NCBI RefSeq assembly: GCF_019931195.1
Contig: NZ_JAIOUO010000001.1
Location: 41,254 to 105,253, forward strand
Reading direction: 5' to 3'
DNA from: Marinobacter sp. F4216
Lineage (GTDB): Bacteria > Pseudomonadota > Gammaproteobacteria > Pseudomonadales > Oleiphilaceae
DNA length: 64,000 bases
Shown here: positions 1-10,075 of the stretch, one piece after another
Layout of the letters: the number at the start of each line of letters is the position of its first letter
Numbering within the stretch: the stretch's first letter is position 1
The notes under the pieces: generated by a model
Told to the model about the DNA's origin: nothing
The model's database searches: none
Seen by the model: the letters and a program-made list of their open reading frames with translations, nothing else
Made by a program: the position numbers and the translations under genes

Positions 1-218
1 GCAAGGATATGCTGGAGCATCTGGGTATCAAAAGCCTGCGGCTGATGACCAACAATCCGCGCAAAGTGAAGGCCCTGAGCTCATACGGGATTACCATCGC
101 GGAGCGGGTGCCCCTGCATGTCGGCCAGAATCCCCATAACGAAAGTTATCTGGCGACCAAGCAAAACAAGCTTGGGCACTGGCTCGATACCCATCAGGAC
201 GACGACCCTGAAGACTGA
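1..218 (+). CDS. ribA: GTP cyclohydrolase II, C-terminal fragment (cut by window edge)
   Basis: This is the 3' end of a gene that begins before the window; the reading frame is open from base 3 to the stop at 216-218. The residues match the C-terminus of GTP cyclohydrolase II: the segment with [10 protein letters not shown] followed by GI and ERVPL is the conserved end of the family. The enzyme opens the imidazole ring of GTP in the first step of riboflavin synthesis. Whether an N-terminal RibB domain is fused cannot be seen. A bidirectional terminator follows and separates it from the convergent dxs block. Confidence 0.9.
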   Translation, partial: KDMLEHLGIKSLRLMTNNPRKVKALSSYGITIAERVPLHVGQNPHNESYLATKQNKLGHWLDTHQDDDPED

Positions 219-242
219 CGGAGCTTGCCCGGCGGATACGAA

Positions 243-268
243 AAAAGCCCACCAAACTGTGGGCTTTT
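243..268. terminator. Bidirectional intrinsic terminator between ribA and dxs
   Basis: A 10-bp perfect stem (AAAAGCCCAC / GTGGGCTTTT) with a 6-base loop lies between two convergent genes. Both flanks carry A/T tracts, so it can end transcription in both directions. Confidence 0.85.
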
Positions 269-297
269 GATTGTCAGTTCGTCGGGCTCTGAACCCT

Positions 298-2229
298 CTA
301 CTTCACCACTTTCAGGCTCTGGTGCTGTAGCCGTTCCATCCGCTCGGCAATAGCCTTTAGGATGCCCTTGGCATCCAGTCCGCAGTCTCTCAGCAGTTCA
401 CCGTGCTTACCGTGGTCGATGAATACGTCAGGCAGGCCCAGTTGCAAAACCGGCATCACCACTTCCTGGCTGTTGAGGAATTCGGTGACCGCACTGCCCG
501 CGCCGCCGGCAATGGTGTTCTCTTCCAGTGTCACCAGCAGCTCATGCTGTTCTGCCAGCTCAAGCACCAGCGCTTCATCCAGGGGTTTCACGAAGCGCAT
601 ATCCGCCACGGTGGCGTCTAATGCTTCGGCCGCTTCCAGTGCGGATGACAGCAGGGTGCCGAAATTCAGGATTGCAATGCCTGAGCCTTCCCGTACGGTG
701 CGCCCTTTTCCTATCGGAAACCCGGAGAGCGCCTGCTCGATCGTTGCGCCGGGGCCAGTGCCTCGCGGGTAACGCACGGCGGCGGGGCCGTTGTAGACCA
801 GCCCGGTGTGCAGCAGCTGCCGGGTCTCATTCTCATCCGACGGTGTCATGATCACCATGTTCGGAATGCAACGCAGATAACTGATGTCGAAGGCGCCAGC
901 ATGGGTGGGGCCGTCTTCACCGACCAGGCCAGCCCGGTCAATGGCAAACAGAACATCCAGGTCCTGGATGGCGACATCGTGCACGAGCTGATCGTAGCCC
1001 CGTTGCAGGAAGGTGGAGTAAATCGCCACGACTGGTTTTGCACCATCACAGGCCAGGCCAGCAGCCAGGGTCACTGAATGCTGTTCAGCGATGGCGACAT
1101 CGAAATAGCGATCCGGGAAACGCTTCGAGAATTCGAGCAGATCCGAACCCTCACACATGGCCGGGGTAATGCCGGCTACCCGATCATCCTGCTCCGCCGC
1201 GTCACACAGCCACTGGCCAAACACGTTGGCGTATTTGGGGCGTGCAGGCTGGGCGGGAACCGGTTCCGGTTTGCTGGGGGGAACCGGTTCAATCTTGTTG
1301 ATCGCGTGGTAACCAATGGGGTCGGCTTCCGCCGGGGCAAAGCCCTTGCCTTTGGTGGTGACCACGTGCAGGAATTGCGGGCCGTCCAGTTCCCGGATGT
1401 TCTCCAGGGTTTCCACCAACAGGGGCAGATCGTGGCCATCGACGGGGCCAATGTAATTGAACCCAAGTTCCTCAAACAGAGTGCTGGGAGCAATCATGCC
1501 CTTGAAGTGTTCTTCGGTCTTCCTGGCCAGGGCCATCAGGTGCGGTGTGCTCTGCAGCACCTTCTTGCTGCTGTCACGCATCTGGTTGTAGGTCCGGCTG
1601 GCAAGCAGCTTGGCGAAGTAGTTGGACAGGCCGCCTACATTGTGGGAGATCGACATGTCGTTGTCGTTCAGTACCACCAGCATGTCGGCGTGCAGGTGAC
1701 CGGCGTGATTGAGGGCTTCAAAGGCCATGCCGGCGGTCATTGCGCCATCACCAATTACTGCGATGCTCTTGCGCCCGGTGTTCTGCATGCGGGCCGCAAT
1801 GGCCATGCCCAGGGCTGCGCTGATGGAGGTGCTGGAGTGTCCCACACCGAAGGTATCGTATTCGCTCTCGCCCCGTTTGGGGAAACCGGCCAGTCCGCCC
1901 TTTCGACGGATGGTATCCATCTGTTCGCGGCGACCGGTGAGGATTTTGTGGGGGTAGGCCTGATGACCCACGTCCCAGACCAACCGGTCTTCGGGGGTGT
2001 TGAAGACGTAGTGCAGTGCAACGGTCAGTTCCAGTACACCGAGGCCAGCGCCAAAATGGCCACCGGTCTGTCCGACTGACCACAGTAGGAAGGCCCGAAG
2101 CTCCCTGGCGAGCTGGGTGAGCTGCTCAGCCGGCAAGTCGCGAAGCTGGGCCGGTGAATCGATCCGGTTCAGCAACGGGGTATTGGGCCGCTGAGAGGGG
2201 ATTTCCTTGAAGGTGTAGGTTTCCTGCAT
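298..2229 (-). CDS. dxs: 1-deoxy-D-xylulose-5-phosphate synthase
   Basis: A thiamine-diphosphate enzyme that condenses pyruvate and glyceraldehyde 3-phosphate in the first committed step of the MEP isoprenoid pathway. It also feeds thiamine and pyridoxal synthesis. The 643-residue protein is full length. Visible landmarks are [12 protein letters not shown] near the start, the ThDP/Mg segment [15 protein letters not shown], the pyrimidine-domain motif with [15 protein letters not shown], and the C-terminal transketolase-like domain. An upstream in-frame ATG at 2271 would add 14 residues. I chose 2229 because [15 protein letters not shown] matches where family members begin. It is the last gene of a leftward block after ispA and xseB, an arrangement common in gammaproteobacteria. 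Confidence 0.96.
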   Translation of the reverse strand: MQETYTFKEIPSQRPNTPLLNRIDSPAQLRDLPAEQLTQLARELRAFLLWSVGQTGGHFGAGLGVLELTVALHYVFNTPEDRLVWDVGHQAYPHKILTGRREQMDTIRRKGGLAGFPKRGESEYDTFGVGHSSTSISAALGMAIAARMQNTGRKSIAVIGDGAMTAGMAFEALNHAGHLHADMLVVLNDNDMSISHNVGGLSNYFAKLLASRTYNQMRDSSKKVLQSTPHLMALARKTEEHFKGMIAPSTLFEELGFNYIGPVDGHDLPLLVETLENIRELDGPQFLHVVTTKGKGFAPAEADPIGYHAINKIEPVPPSKPEPVPAQPARPKYANVFGQWLCDAAEQDDRVAGITPAMCEGSDLLEFSKRFPDRYFDVAIAEQHSVTLAAGLACDGAKPVVAIYSTFLQRGYDQLVHDVAIQDLDVLFAIDRAGLVGEDGPTHAGAFDISYLRCIPNMVIMTPSDENETRQLLHTGLVYNGPAAVRYPRGTGPGATIEQALSGFPIGKGRTVREGSGIAILNFGTLLSSALEAAEALDATVADMRFVKPLDEALVLELAEQHELLVTLEENTIAGGAGSAVTEFLNSQEVVMPVLQLGLPDVFIDHGKHGELLRDCGLDAKGILKAIAERMERLQHQSLKVVK

Positions 2230-2362
2230 CTGCTCGGGTCTATTCCAGAGTATTCGGCAACAGGATGGCATTATAAGGGAACAGGTCGGGCTGTTTCACA
2301 CTTATCGGGCCAGTCACTGCTACTTTGTCATCGTTGAGTGTGCGCTTTTTGGGCGCCCCTGA

Positions 2363-3259
2363 TCAATGGGTCCTTGCCACTATGTAATTGGCCATGGCCC
2401 TCAGCGGATCAGCTTCGGGGCCGAAATCCCGCAGGCTGTTCAGTGCGTGGTTCAGTAACGCGTCGAGATGCTCACGGGCACCTTCAATGCCAAGCAGCGC
2501 GGGGTAGGTGGGTTTGTCTCGCGCCATATCGGAGCCCTGAGGCTTGCCGATGATTTCAGTGTCGCCTTCGATATCCAGCAAATCGTCCTGAACCTGGAAC
2601 GCCAGGCCAAGTGCCTTGGCGTACTCTGTCAGTGAGGCCTGCGCTGCGTCCGAAACCGAGCCGCTCGACAGCGCTCCAAGGATAACACTTGCTTCGATCA
2701 GTGCGCCGGTCTTGTGCCGGTGCATGGTTTCCAGCTGGCTGAGTGTCAGCTTTTGTCCGACCGATTCCAGGTCAATGGCCTGTCCTCCGACCATGCCTTT
2801 GTGCCCGCTTGCCCGGGCCAGTTCGCGAACCATCGCGAGCCTGGTCTCGGCATCAAAGCTTCCGGTCTCTGTCAGCCAGCTGAAAGCCAGGGTTTGCAGG
2901 GCATCGCCCGCCAGAATGGCGGTGGCCTCATCGAAGGCAATATGGGTGGTTGGCCGGCCCCGGCGCAGGTCATCATCGTCCATGGCGGGTAGATCGTCAT
3001 GGATCAGTGAGTACGCGTGGATGAGTTCCAGGGCGCAGGCCGGCACCAGGGCGTTATCGCCCGTGTGTCCAACGGCGCTGGCGGCGCCCAGGCACAGGGC
3101 TGGGCGAACACGTTTGCCGCCGCCAAGTACGCTGTATCGCATGGCTTCCTGGAGCCGGTTGGAGGCGCTGCTGCGCTCGATGCAGCGATCCAGTTCTTCG
3201 TCGACACGGGCTTGGCAGGCATCGAGGAAATCCAGCCCCGAGTGTTTCCCTTTGCTCAT
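2363..3259 (-). CDS. ispA: Farnesyl diphosphate synthase (geranyltranstransferase)
   Basis: Condenses isopentenyl diphosphate with dimethylallyl and geranyl diphosphate to make farnesyl diphosphate for quinones and undecaprenyl carrier. It is 298 residues, the normal length. It has GGGKRVRP, the first aspartate-rich motif within [14 protein letters not shown] (chain length and Mg binding) and the second motif [12 protein letters not shown]. Its start overlaps the xseB stop by 4 bases (ATGA), so the two are translationally coupled. The product pathway is continuous with dxs downstream. Confidence 0.96.
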   Translation of the reverse strand: MSKGKHSGLDFLDACQARVDEELDRCIERSSASNRLQEAMRYSVLGGGKRVRPALCLGAASAVGHTGDNALVPACALELIHAYSLIHDDLPAMDDDDLRRGRPTTHIAFDEATAILAGDALQTLAFSWLTETGSFDAETRLAMVRELARASGHKGMVGGQAIDLESVGQKLTLSQLETMHRHKTGALIEASVILGALSSGSVSDAAQASLTEYAKALGLAFQVQDDLLDIEGDTEIIGKPQGSDMARDKPTYPALLGIEGAREHLDALLNHALNSLRDFGPEADPLRAMANYIVARTH

Positions 3260-3513
3260 TGGCTGTTGTCGTCCGGGCTGAAGGGACGGGTCTCAAGCGA
3301 CCCGTCGCTGTTTTGCACCAGCTGTTCCACCCGCTGTTCGGCGGACTTGAGGGCTTGCTGGCATTGCCGCGTCAGCTTCACGCCGCGTTCGAACGCCGCC
3401 AGTGACTGCTCCAGCGACAGCTCGCCCTGCTCCAGATCCCGGACCAGCTTTTCCAGCTCATCGAGGGATTTTTCGAAATCGGCGATGGTGGTGGCGTTTT
3501 GTTCTTCAGCCAT
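3256..3513 (-). CDS. xseB: Exodeoxyribonuclease VII small subunit
   Basis: Small helical subunit (85 residues) that binds XseA to form exonuclease VII, which degrades single-stranded DNA from both ends. The protein is a typical acidic helical hairpin with [38 protein letters not shown] ribosome-binding site lies 5 bases before the ATG. It overlaps ispA by 4 bases. Pairing with ispA and dxs is a widely conserved gene order with no clear functional link. Confidence 0.95.
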   Translation of the reverse strand: MAEEQNATTIADFEKSLDELEKLVRDLEQGELSLEQSLAAFERGVKLTRQCQQALKSAEQRVEQLVQNSDGSLETRPFSPDDNSQ

Positions 3514-3580
3514 CGGGGTCTCCGGGAGGATGTCAGAAAGTGGATATGAGAATTGGGCGGATTATATCAGAGCGCTACGG

Positions 3581-4354
3581 TTATCGCTGCCAGTGGAAGT
3601 GACGGCATTCCAGGGGCTTTGCCTGCGGGCCCCAGGATTGTTCGCTGACGGTCATGTGCCCGGCGGACGACAGGGTGATAATCGTGGTACAGCGGGTGCC
3701 ATAGGTGTCGCCCTCAATGAACGGTGAGGACAGAAAACGTTCGGTGTCCAGCCCGACACCCGTGTCGGGTAGGAGGTGATCGGGCGCCGGGGTGGTGTCC
3801 TGCAGTAGTCGGCGCAGTTGGCTGTGCAGTTCGTCGGCGTCCGGGAACGCCGAAGTGACGAGAGTGCCGACGGCTTCCCGCAGGCGCAGGAGTTTCGGCC
3901 AGGGCGTTTGAAGCAGGTGATTACTCAGGCCATAGACACCCCGGTGGACGGAGCGGCCCGGGTGCGCATCCCGATTGCTGTAGTACCAGCCGGACTGGTC
4001 GGTCAGCCGAATCAGGTTGAAGCCGGCGTATTGGTCAGTGGCGCTTGAGAGTTCTGAGTGGAATTCGGCTGGTGGCTCCGCCAGTGCCCGGATCGGCAGC
4101 TCGCCCCGACTTCTTGGCCCGCGCTCGGGCGAACCATCCCGCACGTTAGTGACTGCGCTGACCGTACCATCCCTGGTGATCGCCAGCCAGGTGCCGCCGG
4201 CCTCCAGGTCGCGGCCCGAGAGCACGGCGATGTCGTTGTCCGTCGTCCACCAATCCATCGGGGCGGTCGGGCGGCGGAAAAACTCGTCCCGGTTGGCGGC
4301 GACCACCAGTGGAAAGTGGGGGTTCTGGTGAAGGGCAAACGCGATCAGACACAT
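3581..4354 (-). CDS. NRDE family protein (TANGO2-like)
   Basis: A 257-residue protein starting MCLIAFALHQNP and containing VVAANRDEFF, the NRDE signature of the family that includes eukaryotic TANGO2. The biochemical role is not settled; cytosolic haem or lipid-related roles have been proposed for relatives. It lies 67 bases upstream of xseB on the same strand and could be co-transcribed. It is divergent from the TSUP permease gene, so 4355-4443 should hold both promoters. No strong ribosome-binding site precedes the ATG. Confidence 0.88.
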   Translation of the reverse strand: MCLIAFALHQNPHFPLVVAANRDEFFRRPTAPMDWWTTDNDIAVLSGRDLEAGGTWLAITRDGTVSAVTNVRDGSPERGPRSRGELPIRALAEPPAEFHSELSSATDQYAGFNLIRLTDQSGWYYSNRDAHPGRSVHRGVYGLSNHLLQTPWPKLLRLREAVGTLVTSAFPDADELHSQLRRLLQDTTPAPDHLLPDTGVGLDTERFLSSPFIEGDTYGTRCTTIITLSSAGHMTVSEQSWGPQAKPLECRHFHWQR

Positions 4355-4443
4355 GCTGCTGGTCGGTACTCCCGGAAGTAATGAAGTTGGCGGTTGCGGT
4401 GTGTATCATACCAGCCTTGTTTTCCTGGGGTAGGGATACGCCG

Positions 4444-5241
4444 ATGAGTCTGTTGTACGTAGTAGTTTCCTATCTGGCGCTTGGGGCTTTGGCGGGCACT
4501 CTGGCGGGGTTGTTTGGTATTGGCGGTGGCCTGATCATCGTACCGGTGCTGATTTTCAGCTTCGGAATTCAGGGGGTGAGTCCGGAGGTGGCGGCGCATC
4601 TCGCCGTGGGTACGTCGCTGGCCACCATTGTGTTTACCTCGATCAGTTCGGTGCGTTCACACCACAGCCGTGGCGCTGTCCGGTGGGATGTATTTCGCCC
4701 GATGGCGGTCGGCATTGTCATTGGCGCTATCCTGGGTGCCTGGACAGCGTCCCTGCTCAGTGGCCCAGTGCTGGAAATGGTCATTGGGGTGTTTGTCATC
4801 CTCGTGGCCATCAAGATGCTGCTGGGGGCCGAGCCGAAACCAGGGCGAGATGTGCCCGGTAACGCCGGGCTGGCCACGGCTGGCGGTGGAATCGGCTGGG
4901 CGTCCGCCATCTTTGGCATCGGTGGCGGCACCTTGACCGTTCCTTTCCTGAACTGGTGCAACGTGCGGATGCAGAGCGCGGTTGGCACCTCGGCCGCGTG
5001 TGGTTTGCCTATCGCCGTAGCCGGTGCGCTGAGTAATATCGGGACGGGCTGGAACAATGCCGCGCTGCCGGAATACAGTCTGGGCTTTATTTACCTGCCG
5101 GCGATGCTGGGCATTATCGCGACGAGTGTGCTGTTCGCCAAAGTAGGTGCGTCGCTGGCTCACCGGCTGGACGCGATGTTGCTCAAGCGCATCTTTGCGG
5201 TATTTCTTTTACTGGTCGGGCTTCGTTTTCTTCTGAGTTGA
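4444..5241 (+). CDS. TSUP family permease (TauE/SafE-type membrane protein)
   Basis: A 265-residue hydrophobic protein with about eight membrane segments and two repeats, each with the family glycine motif: [14 protein letters not shown] near the N-terminus and [13 protein letters not shown] in the second half. TauE/SafE proteins export or import small sulfur-containing anions or sulfonates; the substrate here cannot be predicted. I chose ATG 4444, preceded by TAGGGA, over an in-frame start at 4309 that would add an unlikely leader overlapping the NRDE gene. It ends 10 bases before lgt. Confidence 0.88.
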   Translation: MSLLYVVVSYLALGALAGTLAGLFGIGGGLIIVPVLIFSFGIQGVSPEVAAHLAVGTSLATIVFTSISSVRSHHSRGAVRWDVFRPMAVGIVIGAILGAWTASLLSGPVLEMVIGVFVILVAIKMLLGAEPKPGRDVPGNAGLATAGGGIGWASAIFGIGGGTLTVPFLNWCNVRMQSAVGTSAACGLPIAVAGALSNIGTGWNNAALPEYSLGFIYLPAMLGIIATSVLFAKVGASLAHRLDAMLLKRIFAVFLLLVGLRFLLS

Positions 5242-5251
5242 GAGGTTGTTG

Positions 5252-6040
5252 ATGCTGCAGCATCCGCAGATTGACCCGGTGGCCATTGCCATTGGTCCGT
5301 TCAAAATACACTGGTATGGCCTGACCTATCTGGTCGGTTTTGTCGTGGGCTGGTGGCTTGGCCGTCTGCGTACCCGCAAGCCCTGGTCGCCCATCAATGA
5401 AGAGCAGATGGGCGACCTGCTGTTCTACATTGCCCTTGGCGTCATTCTGGGCGGTCGCTTTGGCTATGTGATTTTCTATAACTTCGACGCCTTCCTGGCG
5501 GACCCGCTCTGGTTGTTCCGCGTATGGGAAGGGGGCATGTCGTTCCATGGCGGCCTGCTGGGCGTGATGCTGGCCATGTGGTGGTACGGTCGCAAGGTGG
5601 GTGCCGGTTTCTGGCGTATTGCTGATTTCGTTGCACCGCTGGTGCCAGTGGGCCTTGGCGCTGGCCGCATTGGTAACTTCATCAACGGTGAGCTGTGGGG
5701 CAAGCCGACCGATGTCTCATGGGGAATGGTTTTCCGTACTGCGCCAGACAGCTTGGCCCGCCATCCGTCCCAGCTCTACCAGTTTGCCCTGGAAGGCGTA
5801 GCCCTGTTCGTCATCCTCTGGTGGTTCTCTGCCAAACCAAGGCCGCGAATGGCCGTGTCCGGTGCATTCCTGATTGCGTATGGGGCGTTTCGGTTTATGG
5901 TGGAGTTCTTTCGTCAGCCGGACCCACAACTGGGGTACCTTGCGTTTGACTGGCTGACCATGGGGCAGGTGCTGTCCACCCCCATGATTATTGCGGGTAT
6001 TGCCCTGATGTTGATTGCTTACCGGAGACATGCTGAATGA
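5252..6040 (+). CDS. lgt: Prolipoprotein diacylglyceryl transferase
   Basis: An inner-membrane enzyme that moves diacylglycerol from phosphatidylglycerol to the lipobox cysteine, the first step of lipoprotein maturation. It is 262 residues with seven membrane segments. The signature is visible as [15 protein letters not shown]. The ATG at 5252 has GAGAGG six bases upstream; in-frame TTG codons just before it are less likely. The stop overlaps the thyA start by four bases (ATGA), a common lgt-thyA coupling. Substrates in this window include RlpA and the lipoprotein genes at 39953 and 63830. Confidence 0.96.
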   Translation: MLQHPQIDPVAIAIGPFKIHWYGLTYLVGFVVGWWLGRLRTRKPWSPINEEQMGDLLFYIALGVILGGRFGYVIFYNFDAFLADPLWLFRVWEGGMSFHGGLLGVMLAMWWYGRKVGAGFWRIADFVAPLVPVGLGAGRIGNFINGELWGKPTDVSWGMVFRTAPDSLARHPSQLYQFALEGVALFVILWWFSAKPRPRMAVSGAFLIAYGAFRFMVEFFRQPDPQLGYLAFDWLTMGQVLSTPMIIAGIALMLIAYRRHAE

Positions 6041-6876
6041 AGGCCTATCTCGATTTGATGCAGGACGTTGTTGATAATGGGTTTGATAAGGGCGACCGGA
6101 CCGGGGTCGGTACCCGCTCGGTGTTCGGACGCCAGATCCGTTTTAACCTGCAGGAAGGTTTTCCACTGGTGACCACCAAGAAAGTGCACCTGCGCAGCAT
6201 CATTTACGAATTGCTTTGGTTCCTGAAAGGCTCCACCGACAACAACTGGCTCAAAGAGCGGAAGGTGTCCATCTGGAACGAGTGGGCACTGGAAGATGGC
6301 GACCTGGGCCCGATCTACGGGAAGCAGTGGCGCAGCTGGCAATGCCCGGATGGCCGAGTAGTGGATCAGATCAGCGAAGTCATTGAGCAAATCAGGACCA
6401 AGCCCAATTCCCGCCGACTGATCGTGTCCGCCTGGAATCCGGCCGAATTGCCGGATGAAGCCATCAGCCCGCAGGACAACGTCCGAAAAGGCCGTATGGC
6501 GTTGGCTCCCTGCCATTGCCTGTTCCAGTTCTACGTGACCGACGGTAAGCTGTCCTGCCAGCTCTATCAGCGCAGCGCCGACCTGTTCCTGGGCGTGCCG
6601 TTCAACATTGCCTCTTATGCCTTGCTGACCCACATGATTGCCCAGCAGTGCGATCTGGATGTGGGCGAGTTTGTCCACACCTTCGGCGATTGTCACCTGT
6701 ACCAGAACCACCTGACCGACGACATCGTGTTCGAGCAGCTCAAGCGTGAGCCGCGGGCTCTGCCGAAACTGGTGATCAAGCGCAAGCCGGAGTCCATCTT
6801 CGATTACGAACTGGAAGACTTCGAGTTCGAGGGATATGACCCTTATCCGGTCATCAAGGCGCCGATTGCCATCTGA
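6037..6876 (+). CDS. thyA: Thymidylate synthase
   Basis: Makes dTMP from dUMP using methylene-tetrahydrofolate, producing dihydrofolate. The 279-residue protein has the catalytic cysteine in [12 protein letters not shown] and the downstream [18 protein letters not shown] segment. It is coupled to lgt by a 4-base overlap. The folA gene that recycles its dihydrofolate product follows 152 bases downstream, so the folate cycle enzymes are adjacent. Confidence 0.97.
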   Translation: MKAYLDLMQDVVDNGFDKGDRTGVGTRSVFGRQIRFNLQEGFPLVTTKKVHLRSIIYELLWFLKGSTDNNWLKERKVSIWNEWALEDGDLGPIYGKQWRSWQCPDGRVVDQISEVIEQIRTKPNSRRLIVSAWNPAELPDEAISPQDNVRKGRMALAPCHCLFQFYVTDGKLSCQLYQRSADLFLGVPFNIASYALLTHMIAQQCDLDVGEFVHTFGDCHLYQNHLTDDIVFEQLKREPRALPKLVIKRKPESIFDYELEDFEFEGYDPYPVIKAPIAI

Positions 6877-7028
6877 TTTAAGCGGACCGACTTCAGGTCT
6901 TGATCGCAAGGGTGAGAGGGTGATTTTACAAAAATGTGCGGAGCCCAAGCCGCGCAGGGATGCCTTGAGGCGTTTTTTGGAAAATCCCCCTCGCTCCCTT
7001 GCAGCCTCCGCCTCATAGGAATTTAGAC

Positions 7029-7538
7029 ATGCGTAAAGCCCTCATCGTGGCCATGTCCCAGAACCGGGTCATCGGCCGCAACAACAAGCTGCCCTGGTAT
7101 CTCCCGGGTGATCTTCGTTACTTCAAACAGGCTACCATGGGTAAGCCGATCATCATGGGGCGCAAGACCTGGGATTCCATTGGTCGACCCTTGCCCGGCC
7201 GTATGAACCTGATCATTACGCGCCAGGATGACTGGCCGGTACCGGCAGGAACTGTGCGTGTGGCGTCGCTGGAAGAGGCGCTGTTGAAAGCCGGTGCTCA
7301 GGCCCAGCTGGATGGCGTGGACGAAGTGATGATTATTGGAGGAGGGCAGATTTATGCCGAAGCTCTGCCTCAGGTGGACCGGATGTACATCACCCAGGTG
7401 CACGCGGATGTTGAAGGGGATGCGTTCTTCCCGGAAGTGAACTGGGATGGCTGGGAGGAAATCGGACGGGAGGATTTCTCCGCGTCCGACAACAATCCCT
7501 ACGACTACAGCTTCGTCGTTTACCAGCGTCGGTCTTAG
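7029..7538 (+). CDS. folA: Dihydrofolate reductase
   Basis: Reduces dihydrofolate to tetrahydrofolate with NADPH. It is 169 residues and begins MRKALIVAMSQNRVIGRNNKLPWYLPGDL, with the substrate-pocket LPW and acidic residue region, GRKTWDSIGRPLPGR for NADPH binding, and IIGGGQIYAEALP. An in-frame start at 6999 is rejected because the family begins at 7029, preceded by an AGGA-type ribosome-binding site. The stop overlaps the convergent helicase gene by 4 bases. Confidence 0.96.
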   Translation: MRKALIVAMSQNRVIGRNNKLPWYLPGDLRYFKQATMGKPIIMGRKTWDSIGRPLPGRMNLIITRQDDWPVPAGTVRVASLEEALLKAGAQAQLDGVDEVMIIGGGQIYAEALPQVDRMYITQVHADVEGDAFFPEVNWDGWEEIGREDFSASDNNPYDYSFVVYQRRS

Positions 7539-9055
7539 GCCTTACGAGGCGGGCGCTTGCCCGCCGGCTTGCCGCTTCGACTGCCTCCCTTCCCGGGCGG
7601 CTTTCCACGCCCGCCATCACGTCCCTGGCCTCTGGGGCCGCCCTTTTTGAAACCACCCTTGCGGCGATCACCACCCGGACGTCCGCCTTTACCGTCCCGA
7701 CGGGGCGGCTTGCTGGATACCACCGGCAGTGCTTCGGGTTGCTCCAGTGGCAGGGAGCCTGGCTGAGCTGTTTCCATCCAGCAGGCCAGTGCGCCAGCCA
7801 CCATGGCCATGTCCATGTTGTTACGCTCGGCAATGTCGTCCATCAGAGCAATGGCCTTGGCCAGCTTGGCGTCTTCGGCAAAACCCATCAGCTGGGTTTC
7901 GAACTGCTGCTCGCGCATTTCCAGAAGTTCTTTGGGCGATGGCAGTTCATAGCTCTGCATGGGCGAGTTGGTGGCTCGCTCCAGGGTCCGCAGCCAGCTG
8001 CGCTCCCGCGGGGTGACCAGCAGAATGGCTTTGCCGGTTCGACCGGCACGGCCGGTACGTCCAACGCGGTGGATGTAGGCCTCGGTATCGTAAGGCACGT
8101 CGTAGTTGATAACGTGGGTGATCCGGGGTACATCGAGGCCACGGGCTGCCACATCGGTGGCGATAATGATGTCTTTTTTGCCCCGCTTGAGATCTTCGAC
8201 GGTCTGTTCACGCTGGCGTTGGTTCAGATCGCCATTGAGCGGTGCGACGCCGTGACCCCGTGCCGACAGCTTTTCAGCCAGCAACGTGGTTTCCGCCTTG
8301 GTGCGGACAAAGATGATGGACGCGTCGAACGGCTCCACTTCCAGAATCCGGGTAAGGGCGTCCAGCTTCCGCTCGGCGTAGACCGGCAGCACGTACTGCG
8401 CAATGCGCTCGACGGTGCGGGTTTCGCTTTCAATTTTTACTTCAGTGGCATCCCGCAGGTAGGTCTGGGCCACTTTCTTGATCGGCGGCGGCATGGTTGC
8501 GGAGAACAGCGCCCGCTGACAGTTATCCGGTGTTTTCGCGAGGATGGCCTCAACGTCATCAATGAAGCCCATTCGAAGCATCTCGTCAGCTTCGTCCAGC
8601 ACCAGCGCCTTGAGCTTGTCCAGCTTGAGAGTGCCCTTGCGCAGGTGATCCAGCATCCGGCCCGGCGTGCCCACGATAACCTGGGCGCCACGCTTCAGGC
8701 CGCGGATCTGGGGCTGGAAGTCCTGGCCACCGTAAATGGGCAGAACGTGGAACTGGCTGAACTTGCTGGCATAGGTGGTGAAGGCTTCTGCTACCTGAAT
8801 GGCCAGTTCCCGTGTGGGGGCCAGAACCAGCAACTGGGGATCACGGCTCGTGGCGTCAATGCGGCTGAGCAGTGGCAGGGCGAACGCGGCGGTTTTTCCG
8901 GTGCCGGTCTGGGCGACGCCCAGGAGATGGTTGCCGGCCAGCAACGCTGGAATGGATTGAGCCTGAATGGGTGAAGGCTTTTCGTAGCCCACTTCAGTTA
9001 CGGCTTCAAGCACTGCCGGGTCAAGACCCAGCTCGGCGAAGGAAATATCTGACAT
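7535..9055 (-). CDS. DEAD-box ATP-dependent RNA helicase with basic glycine-rich tail (DeaD/CsdA-like)
   Basis: An RNA-unwinding ATPase of 506 residues. The core motifs appear in order: Q motif near GYEKPSPIQAQ, Walker A AQTGTGKT, PTRELAIQVAE, TPGR, VLDEADEM, the SAT motif in LFSATMP, and HRVGRTGRAGRTG. Core similarity is closest to DeaD/CsdA, which helps 50S assembly and cold-shock translation. The large CsdA RNA-binding domain is absent and a low-complexity tail of R, G, K and P (about the last 60 residues) replaces it. The start at 9055 (MSDISFAELGLD) fits the family better than 9097. Exact orthology among DEAD-box paralogues is uncertain. Confidence 0.92.
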   Translation of the reverse strand: MSDISFAELGLDPAVLEAVTEVGYEKPSPIQAQSIPALLAGNHLLGVAQTGTGKTAAFALPLLSRIDATSRDPQLLVLAPTRELAIQVAEAFTTYASKFSQFHVLPIYGGQDFQPQIRGLKRGAQVIVGTPGRMLDHLRKGTLKLDKLKALVLDEADEMLRMGFIDDVEAILAKTPDNCQRALFSATMPPPIKKVAQTYLRDATEVKIESETRTVERIAQYVLPVYAERKLDALTRILEVEPFDASIIFVRTKAETTLLAEKLSARGHGVAPLNGDLNQRQREQTVEDLKRGKKDIIIATDVAARGLDVPRITHVINYDVPYDTEAYIHRVGRTGRAGRTGKAILLVTPRERSWLRTLERATNSPMQSYELPSPKELLEMREQQFETQLMGFAEDAKLAKAIALMDDIAERNNMDMAMVAGALACWMETAQPGSLPLEQPEALPVVSSKPPRRDGKGGRPGGDRRKGGFKKGGPRGQGRDGGRGKPPGKGGSRSGKPAGKRPPRKA

Positions 9056-9249
9056 TGATTCACTCGGAATTCGGAAGGGTAACGCATTGACAGGCAATGC
9101 ATGGCGTGAACGGAGTATAGTCGCTTTAGCGCTGGTTTGATATGTGAGGAAGCCGGTGCATTGTAGGTAGTTGCCGGTGCCCGAACGTTGATTTTAGGCG
9201 CCGGGTGGGGCAGTCTCTCGGTTTTGATAGCTTGCTAATGGGGTTTCCG

Positions 9250-10038
9250 ATGACGTTTGATCAATTGCTTGCGGCGGTGCGCTCAGACAACGAGCTGGTT
9301 ATTCCCGGAAGCTGGGGGCAAGGGCGGGCAAGCTTTGGTGGCCTCCTTGCGGCGCTGGTCTTTGAGCGCATGGCCGCGCTGGTCGGCGAGGGCCGTGCCA
9401 TGCGTTCTTTGCAGACGTCTTTTGTGGGTCCTGTGGCGCCAGGTGTGCCAGCCCGCTGCGAGGCAGAGGTATTGCGAGAGGGGCGGGCTGTGACCCAGGT
9501 TCAGGGGCGAATTGTCCAGAACGGTGAGCCGCGGCTGGTATGTCTGGCTAGCTTTGGCGGAGATCGTGAATCCGCGGTGCAGGTGGATGCCCTGCCTGCG
9601 CCCAAGGCAACCCCTGTTGAACAGTGTCAGGCCTTGCCCTATATCGAGGGCGTGACACCGGCGTTCACCCAGCACATTGAGATGCGCTGGGCGTTCGGGC
9701 ACATGCCGCTCAGCGGCAAGGGCGGACGAGAAATGGGCGGCTGGATGCAATTCCGGGATGAACCCCTATCACTCGAGGATGCTCATATCGTGGCACTGGT
9801 GGATGCCTGGCCGCCGGCACTGTTGCCGCATCTGAAAGGGCCTGCGCCGGCAAGCTCCCTGAGTTGGGCACTGGATATCCTGCATCCCCGGCCCGAAATA
9901 AAGTCCGGTGACTGGCTGTTGTACAAAGCCGGCATTGACCAGGCGGGAGCAGGGTATGGCCACACCCATGCCGGCATCTGGACCGCCAGTGGTGAACTGG
10001 TGGCGCTCAGCCGCCAGACGGTAACTGTGTTCGGCTGA
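9250..10038 (+). CDS. Thioesterase-family protein (double hot-dog fold, TesB-like)
   Basis: A 262-residue protein resembling the double-hot-dog acyl-CoA thioesterase family. The N-terminal half has WGQGRASFGGLLAALVFERM and RSLQTSFVGPVAPG, as in TesB-type enzymes. The C-terminal half has the second hot-dog repeat ending ASGELVALSRQTVTVF. The likely reaction is hydrolysis of acyl-CoA, but substrate and activity are inferred. ATG 9250 is preferred; in-frame ATG 9238 and GTG 9205 are alternatives. A hairpin follows the stop and runs into the convergent dehalogenase-family gene. Confidence 0.8.
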   Translation: MTFDQLLAAVRSDNELVIPGSWGQGRASFGGLLAALVFERMAALVGEGRAMRSLQTSFVGPVAPGVPARCEAEVLREGRAVTQVQGRIVQNGEPRLVCLASFGGDRESAVQVDALPAPKATPVEQCQALPYIEGVTPAFTQHIEMRWAFGHMPLSGKGGREMGGWMQFRDEPLSLEDAHIVALVDAWPPALLPHLKGPAPASSLSWALDILHPRPEIKSGDWLLYKAGIDQAGAGYGHTHAGIWTASGELVALSRQTVTVFG

Positions 10039-10040
10039 TG

Positions 10041-10075
10041 CCCAGCAAGGGCGGCTGTTCAGGCCGCCCTCTGGG
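10041..10075. terminator. GC-rich hairpin between convergent genes, possible terminator
   Basis: Nested inverted repeats (CCCAG/CTGGG outside AGGGCGGC/GCCGCCCT) sit at the junction of the thioesterase and hydrolase genes. The stem includes the last codons of the minus-strand gene. There is no U tract, so termination is plausible but not certain. Confidence 0.45.

Noticed and set aside
1078..2079. 333-residue plus-strand frame within dxs
   Set aside because: Antisense to dxs, which is full length and conserved.
7739..8974. 411-residue plus-strand frame within the helicase gene
   Set aside because: Antisense to a DEAD-box gene with all motifs; shadow frame.
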